Assembly: GCA_951812925.1 (NCBI GenBank)
Contig: OX638368.1
Coordinates: 114,847,309 to 114,911,308, forward strand
DNA: 64,000 bases
Source: Calliopum simillimum
Lineage: Eukaryota > Arthropoda > Insecta > Diptera > Lauxaniidae
Reading direction: 5' to 3'
The number at the start of each line of letters is the position of its first letter. Positions within the stretch are counted from its first letter, which is position 1. The notes under the pieces were generated by a model, which was not told the DNA's origin, made no database searches, and worked only from the letters and a program-made list of their open reading frames with translations. Positions 30,464 to 42,555 of this stretch are shown piece after piece. Made by a program: the position numbers and the translations under genes.

Positions 30464-31964
30464 TTAATTGTTTTTTATTAAAACAATCATGTAAATAAAG
30501 AAGAATATATATATTTGTAATTTATTTTAAAATACAATAGTTTTTGACAGCTTTTCAACTGTTTAAATATGTAGTTACATGTTCTAGGTCGCCTTATTCG
30601 GCTAACATCTACATATTTACTTTATCAAACGCTTTAGTGACAAGTGAAATTGTTTAAACCGTACAAACCCACAGAAAAGTTCCCACGAGCTGATGCTTCC
30701 CTTGGACTGACCCGCCCACAAACGACTGACGTGCTATAAAATTTCTGCTTTCCCTTATCTTATGATTTCAGTAATAAAAACCACAAAAAATAAAGAAAAT
30801 CACAAACATTTCCTGCTGCTGGCTGCTACATGCAACTCCGCTAGGTTGAAAAAGTTGAAAGTTGAACGCCTTTGAATGGCTGCGCAATGCCCCCGAAAAT
30901 ATGCAACAAACAAATGCAACTCCTTGCTTTGTGGATGGCATCTCGTAGTTGTTGGTTCTTCTGCTGCGTGTTAAATTGAACACTATAAACTTTTGTTTGT
31001 AGTTTTTCTTTAGCTTCTGCTGCTCTCTGCTGAATTTATTGTTAAGCGTCGTGCACTGTTGTTAAGCTTTGATTTGTATTTTGCTTTTTGGTAGCAAATT
31101 TCCTGTGAATTGACTGCATGCAACGTAAAAAACAGGATGCGCTTTACAACAAATAAGCTGGGCAAGTTTGGTTGCTTTACTTTTTAAAACTTTAACTTAG
31201 GGTTTGTAGCTAAGCAGGAAATGAGAATTTTTGAGAAACTTTTTATGTGTTAGAAAAAAGTTTAACCAAAATTAACATAAGTTTTTCCGTGATATTGCAT
31301 TAAAGATGTAGGGATTGTATTTTTAAAAATGTTCCCATCTCGGATTCATTCAAAACTATGCCATATAACTTTTTTAGCATTTATCCAAAATTTTCGATAA
31401 GAAAACTAAATTTTCTAATGCATAATTTTTGCCTTGTGGCAAATATGCCAAACTTTTCATACATAAAACTACTTTCTCAACTACACTTATGCAAGCACAC
31501 TCCTCTTTCTCCGCATCATTACTCCAATTTTGTCAGCATATTCACTTGAAATTTTGTGAATTTTCCATTTTCATTTCCATTTCATTAACCAACTTCAAAT
31601 AAGAATTTTCACATTTCGCTTGCAGTTGCGATTTTCTGCTCGTTTTGTGTTTTATTGATGAACTATTTGAATATCGCACACGATATGTGATGATACTATA
31701 CATTTTTATACAAACGCACATAAGGCTACATGACATTTGTTAAAATACCCGTATAGAATTTCGGCCAATAGTCAATAAAATCTGAGCTTTATATATTTTA
31801 CTATAGAAAAAAATTTAAATTAATGCATATGTGATTCTCCATGGGAAAAGGAAACTTATTTTTCATGACAGGATAAGATATGGAGTATACTGTGTTGGAT
31901 TCTTTGCTTACACAAGCTCCGAACTTTCTACAATAACTTTCAAGACGATAAAAAAAAAATGCTA
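30464..31964. other. Intronic sequence, nothing recognised
   Basis: Begins with the second ATAT target copy. It is somewhat less AT-rich near 30660-31150 and looks single-copy, but I see no exon with convincing splice sites or protein similarity. Confidence 0.45.
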
Positions 31965-32064
31965 TAAAGTGCCAAATCACCCGAGGATGTTGGTGATATG
32001 GCACCATATTATGGGAGATTTGGCACCCAAAGTGGCTTTTAATTTTTTGGTTCCAGAATTGTGG

Positions 32065-32283
32065 CTAATTTTCGTTTGTTTTATATGAGCACATACGGCA
32101 CATTACGCATTGGATCCAATCATCATGTACAGTGGTATGTGCAAAGTTTTCTCCACATCCAACGCACCCATCGGAATCGTCTTGGAATAAAATATTTTCT
32201 TTACCTTTCTTTACAGAAAAAACATAATTAGTAACCACCTTACGTTTATAAGTCTTCTTCTTTAGAACCATCATACGCTGCAT
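32065..32283 (-). pseudogene. C-terminal PHD-like end of a pogo/Tigger-type transposase
   Basis: A 72-residue open frame with a basic stretch (KKKTYKRKVV) followed by CVGCGENFA ... WIQCVMCRM. This resembles the PHD-like zinc finger (CxxC ... WIQC..C..W) that ends many insect pogo/Tigger-like DDE transposases. The Trp normally following CRM is replaced by Cys and the remaining metal ligands are lost, so the copy is broken. The catalytic core is missing. Confidence 0.55.
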
Positions 32284-32654
32284 TGGTTATATTTTCCGCT
32301 ACAAGTTTTTCTTTTTCTTCTCGACAGCATTATCAAAAGACGTCAGAATTCATGCCATTTATTTTCTTGTCTTCGGCTTGAGTTTTTCGAAGTCGGTGGT
32401 ACAAGCGAAATTTCATTTGACATATTTTCTGCCGTGATGTTACTTGTATTCAAAGTTTCCACAGAGTTTTCTAAAACATTAGAGAAGACCTCAAAAAATT
32501 ATAAAGCAATCATTGAAGGCTTTAACTGACTGATACTCTCAAATATATCTTATAACATGCAAAGGGAAAAATGGCAACCGAATATACACCCTAAATGAAA
32601 TCACATTCAATTCTGTAAATTTGGTATGTGCACCATATACCTGTATCAAATACT

Positions 32655-32735
32655 CACCACCTGGGATGCCATCTCAACTGGGATGCCATCTCACCTGGGA
32701 TGCCATCTCACCTGGGTGCCATATCACCTAAGAGT
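32655..32735. repeat. ~17-bp tandem repeat of a transposon terminus
   Basis: Three good copies of ctgggatgccatctcac and one or two diverged copies (ctgggtgccatatcac, ctaagagtgccatac). The unit resembles the inverse of the pogo-like TIR, so it may have grown by slippage at a transposon end. Confidence 0.8.
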
Positions 32736-32740
32736 GCCAT

Positions 32741-35700
32741 ACCTCCTGGGCTTACACTTATCAGAATTTGTAGCTAAATCTGGATTGTTAAGGCTGAGGG
32801 GTCATTGTTGCTTTTGAATTGGATTTTATAACTTAGCAGAGACCCACAAAAGATACAGTGATTCCACATTGCCAAAAAGCATGCGGTTATATAATTTTCC
32901 GCATAAAATCTTAAAGGTATGGTGATGCATACGGAGTACATTTTTGCAACTATGCCTGCTCGTATGTATCTGTTTAAGTTGTCCATTTGGTAAAGTAAAG
33001 TGCTGGTGCTGAAAATTACCTTACTGACATTTGTTGGTGACATAATTTCCTGCTCGGTACAGAGCTAAACCTCATTTTCATAGATGTATACATAAATATA
33101 TGCAAAGCTTAACTCACACGTATAATACTTTCCTAATATTTGCAATTTTTTGTCAAATTGCTGCAGACACATAAAAAAAAAAACTTTGAGCTGAGTTTTC
33201 TGAACATTTCATTACATTTAAGTGGATTAGCATTTTTGTTTTTGTTACCTTGATATTTAAATTTATGCTGGAATTCCTCAACCAAACTTATTTAAAAATT
33301 TCATACAATGATTAAGAATTTCTCAGCAGACAACAAAAAGGATGTTGTATCTTAGAATAAAGATTTAAGTTTTTTCCTTTTTGTTGTACTTTTTTAACTA
33401 AATAAAAATTCTATGCGTGACACCTCTCATGTCAACAAAAAAGTTTAGAAACTATAACGAGGTAACTCTACAAGCAATGCCGACCAATCTGCTTAATTTT
33501 TAACACAAGAGCGAAAGCATGGTCGCGAAAATTTCCACAAATACATAGAGAAAAAATAGAAAAACTGAAATTATAAGGAAATTCACAAACATTTCAATTC
33601 GTAACATGGGTATTTTGTTAAACCATGCAAATGTGCCGGTTAACCCCAAGTTAATCATACAAAATCACTCGTAATCCCATGATAAATACAAAATACAGTA
33701 ATTTAAAGGTTGTGCAATATAATAGGATGGGGTTTGTTAGCGACTGGGAAACTGTATAATAATTTGTTTTACAAAAACCTCTTAAGTTGTTATTCAATCA
33801 ATCAAACTGCGAGCTTCAAAAAACAGCTAGAAAAAAATGAATGAATGAATGAACATAAGAAATAAAGCAACGCGTTTGTAATTTTTGACGCTTTTGCGTT
33901 CCCTGCTGACTTAATGGCTGGCTGACTGACTGACTGCCTGGATGGGATGGGTGAGATTGAGCATATTTGTCATGTTGAGAAGCTAATAAAAGTTTAATTT
34001 AAATAATGAAGTGCAAAATAGGCTTTTATAGCAACAAGGGAATCACAAGAATTATGTGAAAATAGAGCTTTAAAAGGTGCTTGAAAAATCTACACAGCAT
34101 TTGTTGTTGCCTTCTTCTGTCTGCTGAAAGTAATTTTTTTGCATTTATATCATGAATCATTCATTTCTAAGCTTAATTTTTGTGTGAACATTGACATTTC
34201 AATCAATATCAATTTCTCGTTCCAAAATTGATTTCTTCTCTTTTATTTAGAAAATTATTTCATACGTACAAGTACTAGGATACTAGGCACCATGATATAT
34301 GAGCAATCCACATAAATTCAAGCGAAAAGAAAGCAAATCGAGTCGAATTAATTAGATAACCAATAAGCGTTGAAAAATAAGTGATGCTTAAAAAAGTCCT
34401 GAACAAAGTTAATAAGAAATTTTATGACATTTTCCATTGCATAATTTTAGGCACATTATAATATCCCACTTACAAATTGTTTAAATTGTTGAACATAATT
34501 TAATCAAAGTAAGCGCACTTAAACCATAGAAAAATTTAATGACAACGATTAACCTCAAAATTAAAAAGATTTGAAATAAAACATTTGCCGAAAGTAATAA
34601 AACTTTATTACGCAGAAAACGATAAAAACTAAGTAAAAGACTTTCAAATCGTCACTGATTTAAATTTCACCAGTAGCAGCACAAGAATAGCTCCAAAATA
34701 TGATTTTTTTTTCTAACTAGAAGCTGACTAGATAACTTTTACTTGGATTTAGACTCGTTAATTTTTATATGCAGCTATTGAAGCCATTGAGTCTTTTTTT
34801 TTCTTTTGCTCCTACTTATGTACTGAAGTCGCTATAATATCGGTATCCTCATTCGTTCGCTGACAGCAATAAAAGTTCAATGAAAATGTTATTTAATTTT
34901 ATGATTGAACTGCAATTGTGCGCATACAAAGCGCATAGAAAAGCAGCAGCATCATCGCATCAGTAACGCAATAGCACCTTCCAGCAATTGGCAACGTCGT
35001 CATCGTCATGGACATCATCATCAATTGTTGGCCAAGAGAATGAATGGTAATGTAATGCAGTTATGCGTGCATTTCTTGTCATTGTGCAAAAAGACACAGC
35101 CACTGGCTAATGTGCGACGAGTGGAATTCGGACATAAAAAGGAATGTTTTTGAATGTGGCAAAAAATGAAAATGAAAATAAAACCAAAAGACAATGCAAT
35201 TTCGAAAACATTTGCAGTCACGTGACAACTGACTTTGGCACGTTTTCAGAATTCTTAAACTGTAGCTAACGTTTGCAGGCATATAGAGTTATGTTTGTTG
35301 TTCGATCTGATAGTTGCACATTTTTTTTTTTTAGATTTAATTTTAAGCTTTGCTTTTAATAAATGATACAAGTAGTATGACTGAAAGCTTAAACCCAAAT
35401 TACACTTGCGAAGTCAACACCAATGTTCAGTAAAAAAAACCTAAAAATTACTTATACACTGAGAAAATAGTGCCTTCAATTAGAATTAGAAATTAAGTCA
35501 TTATATTTGTTTTAAGCGAATGACGAGATTTATTTGTGTTCAGTAAATATATTTATCATGATTTATATGCATTCTCCTTTAACTCCTAGGAGGAGCATAG
35601 GGCCAGTAAAAATTTTAGTTTAATTTTAAAACCAAAAAGTATTTATATAGCACAATGCCAAAAAAAAAGTATAAATTTTAAACTATTTTGGAATAAATTT

Positions 35701-35811
35701 CATACTTTTTTGGAATAAATTTCAAAAATCGGAATTTAATACCAAAAAAGTTTAAAATCAATACAAGTGGCAATCAATAGTGAGAAAAGTAAATAATCAT
35801 TTTTTAGCATG
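32741..35811. other. Intronic sequence, nothing recognised
   Basis: Mostly single-copy-looking sequence. Small patterns only: gactgactgactg-like repeat at about 33918-33945 and gaatgaatgaatgaa at 33838-33852. A richer patch at 34905-35155 (many CAT/CAG triplets) has a short open frame but no family similarity or splice support. Confidence 0.45.
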
Positions 35812-35882
35812 TGGGACTTATCATGAATAAATATTTCTGTCTAAGAAAAAATTTTCGAGAATATTTATTCATGATAAGGTCT
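35812..35882. repeat. Short hairpin (about 70 bp)
   Basis: gacttatcatgaataaatat on the left pairs with atatttattcatgataaggt on the right around a loop of about 27 nt. A diverged relative (gcttattcataataaggccc) is at about 44008-44030, which argues for a small repeated element rather than a microRNA. A 23-A tract follows at about 35898-35920. Confidence 0.65.
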
Positions 35883-36397
35883 GTTATTTGACTGACAAAA
35901 AAAAAAAAAAAAAAAAAAAATTTTAGAAATTCCACGACTACCTTCGAAAATCCTAAAGATGGTGTCAAAAAGTTGTCGATCATAGCCAATTTATGTGAAA
36001 TCTAGAGTTGAACATCAACTATATATTGTTTTTCTAAGCAAAAATATTCACAAGAAACGTATTTTTGAAATTTCACCCTAATATAAAAATCTAAAAAAAA
36101 ACTACAGCATTTTGGTTAAAATTTGTTGTCCCAGGGTCATAATGAAATCGCGCAAGAAATATTTTTATAAAACATTCTTTTCCATTATGTCCAGCTCTTA
36201 TGGGTATTTGGTGATACTTAGCGAAATTTTCCGTAGAATATTTTTGTAAAATACGTTAAACCAATATAACCCAGATTTTGGAAAATGGAACCAAAAAGAC
36301 ACATCAAAAAAAAATATAATGAGTTAATATGCTCGAGGAAAATGCTCCTTGTGTGATTTCATTATGACAAGTTTTATCCAAAATGTATGTAGTTGTA
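35883..36397. other. Intronic sequence, nothing recognised
   Basis: No gene or clear repeat other than the A tract at its start. Confidence 0.4.
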
Positions 36398-36860
36398 CAG
36401 TAGGGCAAACCCGGGAGATATGGCATCAACCAGAATTAAAAGAAATTTTTAAAGGAACTAAGCACGATTTTATTGTTTATTTAATTTAAAACAAAAAAAG
36501 TACTTCAAATAAAAATTACTGCAAATAGGTTTTTTTTTTTAATTTTAATAAATTGCACTAAAATGCAAGTGATATGACACCATACCATAGGTGATTTGGC
36601 ACCCTAGGTGACTTTTAAGTTTTTTTTTTTCCAGAATTGTTTCATGTTTTCTTGAAGAAGCACTACTTGTAACTACCTCACGTTTATAAGTTATATTCTT
36701 TGGAACCACTCTTCAAGTTTTCCTGTTTTTGTTAGACCTTATTGTTAGAAGACGTTAGAACTTTTTCCGTTTGTTTTCTTGTGTTCGGCTTTGAGTTTTT
36801 CGAGATTTCAATCATGCTGAGATTTCACATAAAACAGCTGTGAGCAACTTCTAAATGCCC
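36398..36860 (-). mobile_element. pogo/Tigger-like transposon remnant 2
   Basis: A clean TIR start (cagtagggcaaacccgggag) preceded by TA at 36396-36397. The interior (about 36600-36830) aligns by eye with 32040-32450: shared phrases include ccagaattgt, cctcacgtttataagt, tagaagacgt and gttttcttgt-ttcggctt-gagtttttcga. The PHD-coding part is deleted. No open transposase frame remains. Confidence 0.6.
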
Positions 36861-37674
36861 TTCAACAAATTTGAAAAAATTCATCTCAATTTTTCGAAAC
36901 CATATATCAAATTCCAGGGGTAATTGCGGAATTTCTAAAAATCGTTGTTTTTTTTTTTTGAATCAGTCTGATGTTAATACTTCAAAAAGCAGTAGCTGTC
37001 GTGGTAAAAGTTATCGGTCTCTTCATTTGTGAGTTGTAGAAGCTTCGGACCTCGCAGATCAGAAACCTTAAAGTCTTTTTATGCACACGCTTTTATTATT
37101 CTCTCCCTAAAAATGTTTCATATTCATAAAATCTTCATGCAACAATAAGATTTTTGTTTTTCAAATAAATTTGTTTTTGTTTCTTATTTTATTTTAAAGA
37201 AAAATTTAATTCGAATTTTTGGTAGTATGAGGTGCATTTTATTATACAACTATAATTAGCAAAGTATTCTTATGATTTATGCTTTTCTTTGTCTGTTATT
37301 TTATGTGCTTTAAACATATATCCTTTGAGAGTGCATTGAGTGAATACCTTGTCGTCTGCTCTGTAGTCAGGTGCAATATTTTTTTGTTTTTTGATTTTTA
37401 AATGCTTTCAGAGATCATAAGTCATAATTCCAGAATACACAATGCATTATTCTATAAATTAAAAACGACTTCGTCTTCGTAAAGCTAAAAGTCTGCTCAT
37501 ACAATAATAGTATTTTATTTAATTTACTCCTTGGTAAAAAGCATTGCAGCAACGAACAAAATATAAAGTACTGTCTATAGGAAATTTTGAGTTGGTCATA
37601 AAACTCTTGTTACTTCAATAGCTGACCATCGACTGTAAGTGCTCTTCATGAACTTTTGGGTCACATAGGAGTGC
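36861..37674. other. Intronic sequence, nothing recognised
   Basis: AT-rich with T and A runs. No supported gene or repeat. Confidence 0.4.
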
Positions 37675-38102
37675 AATCTATACATTAATACGCAAGACAA
37701 AAACTTGTCCATCTTTTTTTACTATGTTAGAAATGGAGTACGACTTTAAATCATGCACCATTAGAAAGGTATTTGTGTGTCGATGTGCACAAAGTTAAAA
37801 TTATATTAATATTTTGATTTTAAGCCAGGTAAAATTAAATACAAATTTTTTAATGTTAACAACAACAAAATACACTGTCACACAGAGCTGAAAAAAGGAT
37901 AAAGCACAAAGAGAAAGACGAAAGGCGTAACACTGATTTGATGTTTATTGTTTTGTTTATATCTCGCTTAAATTATACCAGGGATGATAAATGAGCTTTT
38001 CTATTTCGTACCAAAGAGCATAAAAAGTACTAAAAGTGTCCAAAAAGTACCAAAATTATTCAATACATTGTGGTCGAATTTTGACCACTGGGCGATTCTA
38101 GT
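37675..38102 (+). mobile_element. Helentron-like family 2, copy 1
   Basis: Starts atctatacattaatacgcaa and ends gggcgattctagt followed by T. Near the 3' end a stem ggtcgaattttgacc (38072-38086) precedes the CTAGT end by about 10 nt. That matches the 3' hairpin plus CTAG(T) design of non-autonomous Helentrons. The body (actatgttagaaatggag, cacacagagctgaaaaaa, aaagtaccaaa) is shared with copies at 40363-40753 and 57652-58003. Confidence 0.7.
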
Positions 38103-39934
38103 TTTTCTAAAATTCTCATAATTAACAATTAGTTTGATTAAACTGCATTCGTATGTCCGATTCAAATAGGTGCGCTTATTCTTGAGCAACCGTTGCCTTA
38201 AGCATATGGCTCATTATGCATAGAATCGAGAACTAAAAACGCATTTTGAAAAAGTTGCGCTGTAATCATTTAATATCTGTAAAATAGTCCTAAATGTCTT
38301 GTGCAGTCTTGATTCATTCAACTTTCTTACGTTAATACCTTTCTTAAGGAATACGAGTATTTATGTTCTTTGTATTGCACTTAGTTTACTCGTATTCTGC
38401 ATTAAAATTATTTTTGAAAATATTTACGTGTATGAATTTAGTAATTTAACTACAGAAGAAAGGAATTCTTCATTTACTGCTGTAGCAGCTACTCCTATCT
38501 AGTGCGCTACAGTTTTTTCATTCTTTTCATTAATTCAATAAGAGCAAATGTTTCTCTTTCTCCCAAGAGTTTCATTTCGACTGTAGTAAATAGTAGTAGC
38601 AAAAATAGCAGTAATATAGTGTAGTGCTGTTTTGTTAACCTAATACAGAGGAATGTGCCAGGAGTTTATTTTGCATTCCTTACGAATTACAACTTTATTT
38701 ACACAAATAAATGAGAGTCCGTTGGTTGTTTACTGTTTTTTTCCTGACTTTCTTGGTTTGCTATCCTGGCTGCTGTTAATCCTTGTCGTTTACTACGTTG
38801 CTACATTTTTTTTGCTGTACTGATAGTAGTTGTTATTGTTACTGCAGTTTTGTCTTGTGAAATATTTCATTTACCCGACATGCGATGACTTATGATGATG
38901 AATGTTTTCTGCGTGATATGTTAAAATCTACCATGTACCATGTCCTTTCTGTATACAGCAACGGTGTAAAAGATAAGCGAATATGCGAGAATTTATGAAA
39001 GAATTTCGCTTAACATTATCTTGGAGATAAATGCACTATGTATGCGAATATATCAGTATATCCTGGCTTTATTTAATATTTATTAAAGTGACCTTAGGCT
39101 TAGATGCTATAAATCGTTCGCACTTTGTAGCAAATTTAATAGATTAATGTTTGTCTTTAAAGTTTTTAGTACATGAATTAAGTGTTTTGATTTTCTTCCT
39201 TATAGCCTAAAATGATGAAATGAGAAATATTTTTTGTCATCAGTCTCGACGTTAATCATACGTCATGTTAAACAAAATATAAACAACAACCACTTAAGTC
39301 TTCAGCAGCTTAGCTGCGATATACATTATAAAGTATATTTTATAATACTTATTGCTGATCTTTGTGGAGGCTAATCAATGATTCTAATTTTTATGTTGGC
39401 CGCGCCGATTAGTGGTCTGTAAGAGAGCGCTATCCGGCCATATATTTGAAAATTTATGTGTCCAAAATAATAATAATATTGCATTAATTTAAAGTAAAAT
39501 ATGCGAAAATACAAAAAAATTATGGCATTTTTGTGCTTCCACATCTTGAACTTGATGAATTCCGAAAATGTAAATTTCTTCCAAAAATCTCTTAAAAAGT
39601 GTCGTTCGATTCGACTTTATTAAAAAAAAATTAGAGGCAATTGGTTGTTTAACCCCATGGCGATTTAACCCCGTTCTACCCTACTTTAAAAACCAATAGA
39701 AAGAAAATCTGTATCATCAGAAGAAACCGCTAATTTTATTTTCCAAATTTAGGAACTAAGTAAGCACTCGCCCTGTGACCTACAACTTTAGAATTGAGGT
39801 ATGGGGTCATGGGCACGCCCACATTTCATATATCCCAAAATTTTAAATCTCAACTATAATATACGATATCTGAGGTGTAATTAGTACCATCTAACTAGGC
39901 GTGATCGGATCAAGGACACGCTTACCTTCCATTT
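38103..39934. other. Intronic sequence with a transposon terminus near 39.65 kb
   Basis: No gene recognised. At about 39645-39683 a terminus-like block (ttgtttaaccccatggcgat, then ttaaccccgttctaccctac) has an inverse (gtagggtagaacggggttaa) that resembles the pogo-like TIR at 36398, so it may be another relict end. The rest looks single-copy. Confidence 0.45.
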
Positions 39935-40335
39935 AGCACGAAATTGTTCGCCATTTTGTTTTCGAAAAAATTGATAAATTCGAATCAGCAACCTCAAAAA
40001 CCAATTTGTAATGATGAAACCATTTTTTTTTTTTTTGAAAAAATTATCCGGCATTTTGGATGCGCCAGTTTATTTTCGAAAAATTTTTTCTCGAATTTGG
40101 AATTAGAGAGTTTAAAAACCCCTCTACCCACAGTTTTGCGTTGAGATAATAATATTTTGAGAAATTATCCGCTATTTTGGATTCGACTATTTGTTTTCGA
40201 AAAAATTTGAGCGATCTGCAAAACCACGCCATCCACAATTTAGCCTTATATAATCATATTTTGAGAAATTATTCGCCATTTTACATCCGGCATTTTGCTT
40301 TCGAATAATTTGATTCGGAATTTGGAATTAGCTTA
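39935..40335. repeat. ~110-115-bp tandem units (cgccattttg...ttcgaaaaa)
   Basis: Three and a half degenerate units. Each has ttat-cggcattttggat, tttattttcgaaaaa, gaatttggaattag, caaaaaccacgc-type and gataatcatattttgagaaa phrases. Short frames inside are by-products of the repeat. Confidence 0.7.
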
Positions 40336-40362
40336 CTCAAAAATCGCCTTTTGCCCTACCTT

Positions 40363-40753
40363 TTTTTCTATGTTAGAAATGGAGCACGACTTTGAATTAT
40401 GCACCATTAGAAAGGTATATGGGTGTAAATGTGCACAAAGTTAAAATTATTTTAATATTTTGCCATTAAGCCAGGTAAAATTAAATCCAAATTTTTCAAT
40501 ATTAACAACATAATACGCGGTCACACAGAGCTGAAAAAAGAATACAGCACAAAGAGAAAGACAAAAAGCTGACTGACACTGACTTCATGTTTTTTGTTTT
40601 CTTTTCGTTTCAAATTTGTACTTGTACCGGGGATAGTAAATGAGCTTTTCTATTTTGTACTAAATATCAAAAAAAAGTGCTAAAACTGTCCAGGGAGTAC
40701 CCAACCTATTTAATACATTTGTGGTCAAATTTTGACCATTGAGCGATACTAGT
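40363..40753 (+). mobile_element. Helentron-like family 2, copy 2 (5' truncated)
   Basis: Lacks the ctaatacgcaagac start but matches the other copies from ctatgttagaaatggagcac to the 3' stem ggtcaaattttgacc and the CTAGT end (40749-40753). Confidence 0.75.
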
Positions 40754-42250
40754 TAGAATTAAAAGAACATTTTTTCGGCACCTAAAAGTGTGCTTTAATT
40801 TTTGTATAGAAAATATTTTCAAGATTTTTAAGTATCTCATTCAGTAAAATCAGCAAGAACTCAGTACTTAACGCCATAAAGTTGATCAGCTTGAATTTAA
40901 CAAATGGAAAATTTTACAACATCCTAGTGCAACACTTTTGACAACTGAGCGAGCGCGCATTTTAAATGTTATGTGTAGAATTTAAGGAGCGCAACAACTC
41001 TCTCTCGAAAGACGGGAAAAATTAACCGGAAAATTTTACAACCGACGAAACAAATAAAATGACGACAACTAAATAGTGTGCGAGGGGTGGGGTTGCTGTC
41101 GCAAAGTGTAAAATTTTCATCAAGGATTAAGTAGACGCTTGAATTGGACCATTAGTCGAGAACGGCGACGCCGGTTTTAGTTACTGTTCAAAAGCAAGCA
41201 GACGAGCGCGTACACTTGAGCAGACATCTAGCCAGTCAGCCAGCCACACATTAAAGGAAATGGACAGACAGACAGACAGCTAAATGAATTCTTATCAAAT
41301 GAAGCGCCTGTTGTAAGCAAATGTGCAAATGTGTGTGCAGTAGTGTAAGCAACCGCGACGTGCAACCAAAAAATAAACTGATACCCCTATACGCGGTACC
41401 ATCCTTTTGGAGTCGAGTTGAGTTGCTACTTGGCAAATTATGCATGTAATAAAAATGTCGAAAACTTTTACTAACCATCACCATCACACTCACACCCACA
41501 TCAATACATATGCAATGTACACGGCATTAACATAAAACGGCAATAGTACGCCCAACTCCCCAATGTTGCAGCAGATAAATTTTCGAGGCAATAGTGCAGA
41601 GGCAGAATTGATGTGGTGGGTAGGAGAGAGAGTGTTCTGATGAGTGCAACGACATCGACACAATCGGCTTTAGTGCTCCAACAGCAGCAGACACTGAAAA
41701 CCGTGAAAATATTAACGTGTTTGCGCTTTAGGGTAGTGAGTGCGGAGAAGCCTGATTACTATTTTTTTTTATATTTTCGTTTTTTTTTTAAATTCTCACA
41801 TTGATTGCATATCGCACTCGTAGTTGCCACGGAATGTTGTTGCAATTTTGAAGGTTTTGCTATCGACTTTGGCAACTTAAGGTTATTGGATTGGGTTAAG
41901 AGGATTTCGTTCAAAATGCAAAATATACGCAGTATTGCGCCAGCCACAACTGCGAGACCAAGCACGATGCAAATCATTCAACGAAGGAAGGGTTGTGTTA
42001 ATATGCTGCGAAATTATTTAGTGCAAAAATTGTTAAACTAGGTTGGACGCTTTTGAGATATCACTCCAATGTGCCAGTGAAAAATATTTTTGTTCAAAAT
42101 TCTCGAAAAAAGTTACATTGTATTTTGGTTTTCTTTTTCTCAGTTTTTACAAATTTACTCGGAAACATTAACTCTAAGCATGATACAATAATAAGAAGGT
42201 AAACGCAGTTATAAAACGTCACTCTTTGTTCAAAAGAATTTCTCTCTTTT
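40754..42250. other. Intronic sequence with a GC-richer unique block
   Basis: About 40960-41760 is clearly less AT-rich than its surroundings, looks single-copy and holds CG-containing phrases (gagcgcgcatttt, gaacggcgacgccggtttta, gacgagcgcgtacac). It could be an alternative promoter, a 5' non-coding exon or an enhancer of sima. No convincing coding exon or splice pair was seen, and open frames here are short. Confidence 0.4.
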
Positions 42251-42516
42251 CATATCGTCGGGTTAAAACTACAACTAGACATCTACATGTACTGACATTT
42301 CGAGTTAAGTATACAAAAACATGAAGAAAAAACGGATCTATACCCCAGTCAAGTCGGTTTTTTGATATGTAGGCCTCATCCAATTTTACATAAAGAATAA
42401 AAAGTATAAAACTGCAAAATCCCATACAAAAAACAAAATTCAAAAAACTTAAAACGCTTTTTTCTCAAAACATGAAAAATTTAGATGTCTAGTTGTAGTT
42501 TTAACCCGACGATATG
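42251..42516. mobile_element. 266-bp MITE with perfect 35-bp TIRs
   Basis: Positions 42251-42285 (catatcgtcgggttaaaact, acaactagacatcta) and 42482-42516 are exact reverse complements. The interior of about 196 bp has no coding content. Flanks show no target duplication. The terminus does not match a family I know, so the superfamily is open. It ends 40 bp before the DD37E element. Confidence 0.85.
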
Positions 42517-42555
42517 TGGTTGTTGTTATTTTGTTTTCTTCTGAAATCATATATA

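Larger units (their letters stand above)
31965..32740 (-). mobile_element. pogo/Tigger-like transposon remnant 1
   Basis: Bounded by copies of a terminus-like phrase (gtgccaaatcaccc..., gggagatttggcaccc at 32011-32026, and gatgccatctcacctggg repeats at 32655-32735) resembling the TIR cagtagggcaaacccgggag-atatggca at 36398. The interior on the minus strand encodes the C-terminal end of a pogo/Tigger-type transposase. Another fragment of the same element, in the same orientation, lies at 36398-36860. Confidence 0.6.

Noticed and set aside
34905..35153. An additional coding exon
   Set aside because: The His/Gln-rich frame comes from CAT/CAG triplets, without matching splice sites or similarity to Sima.
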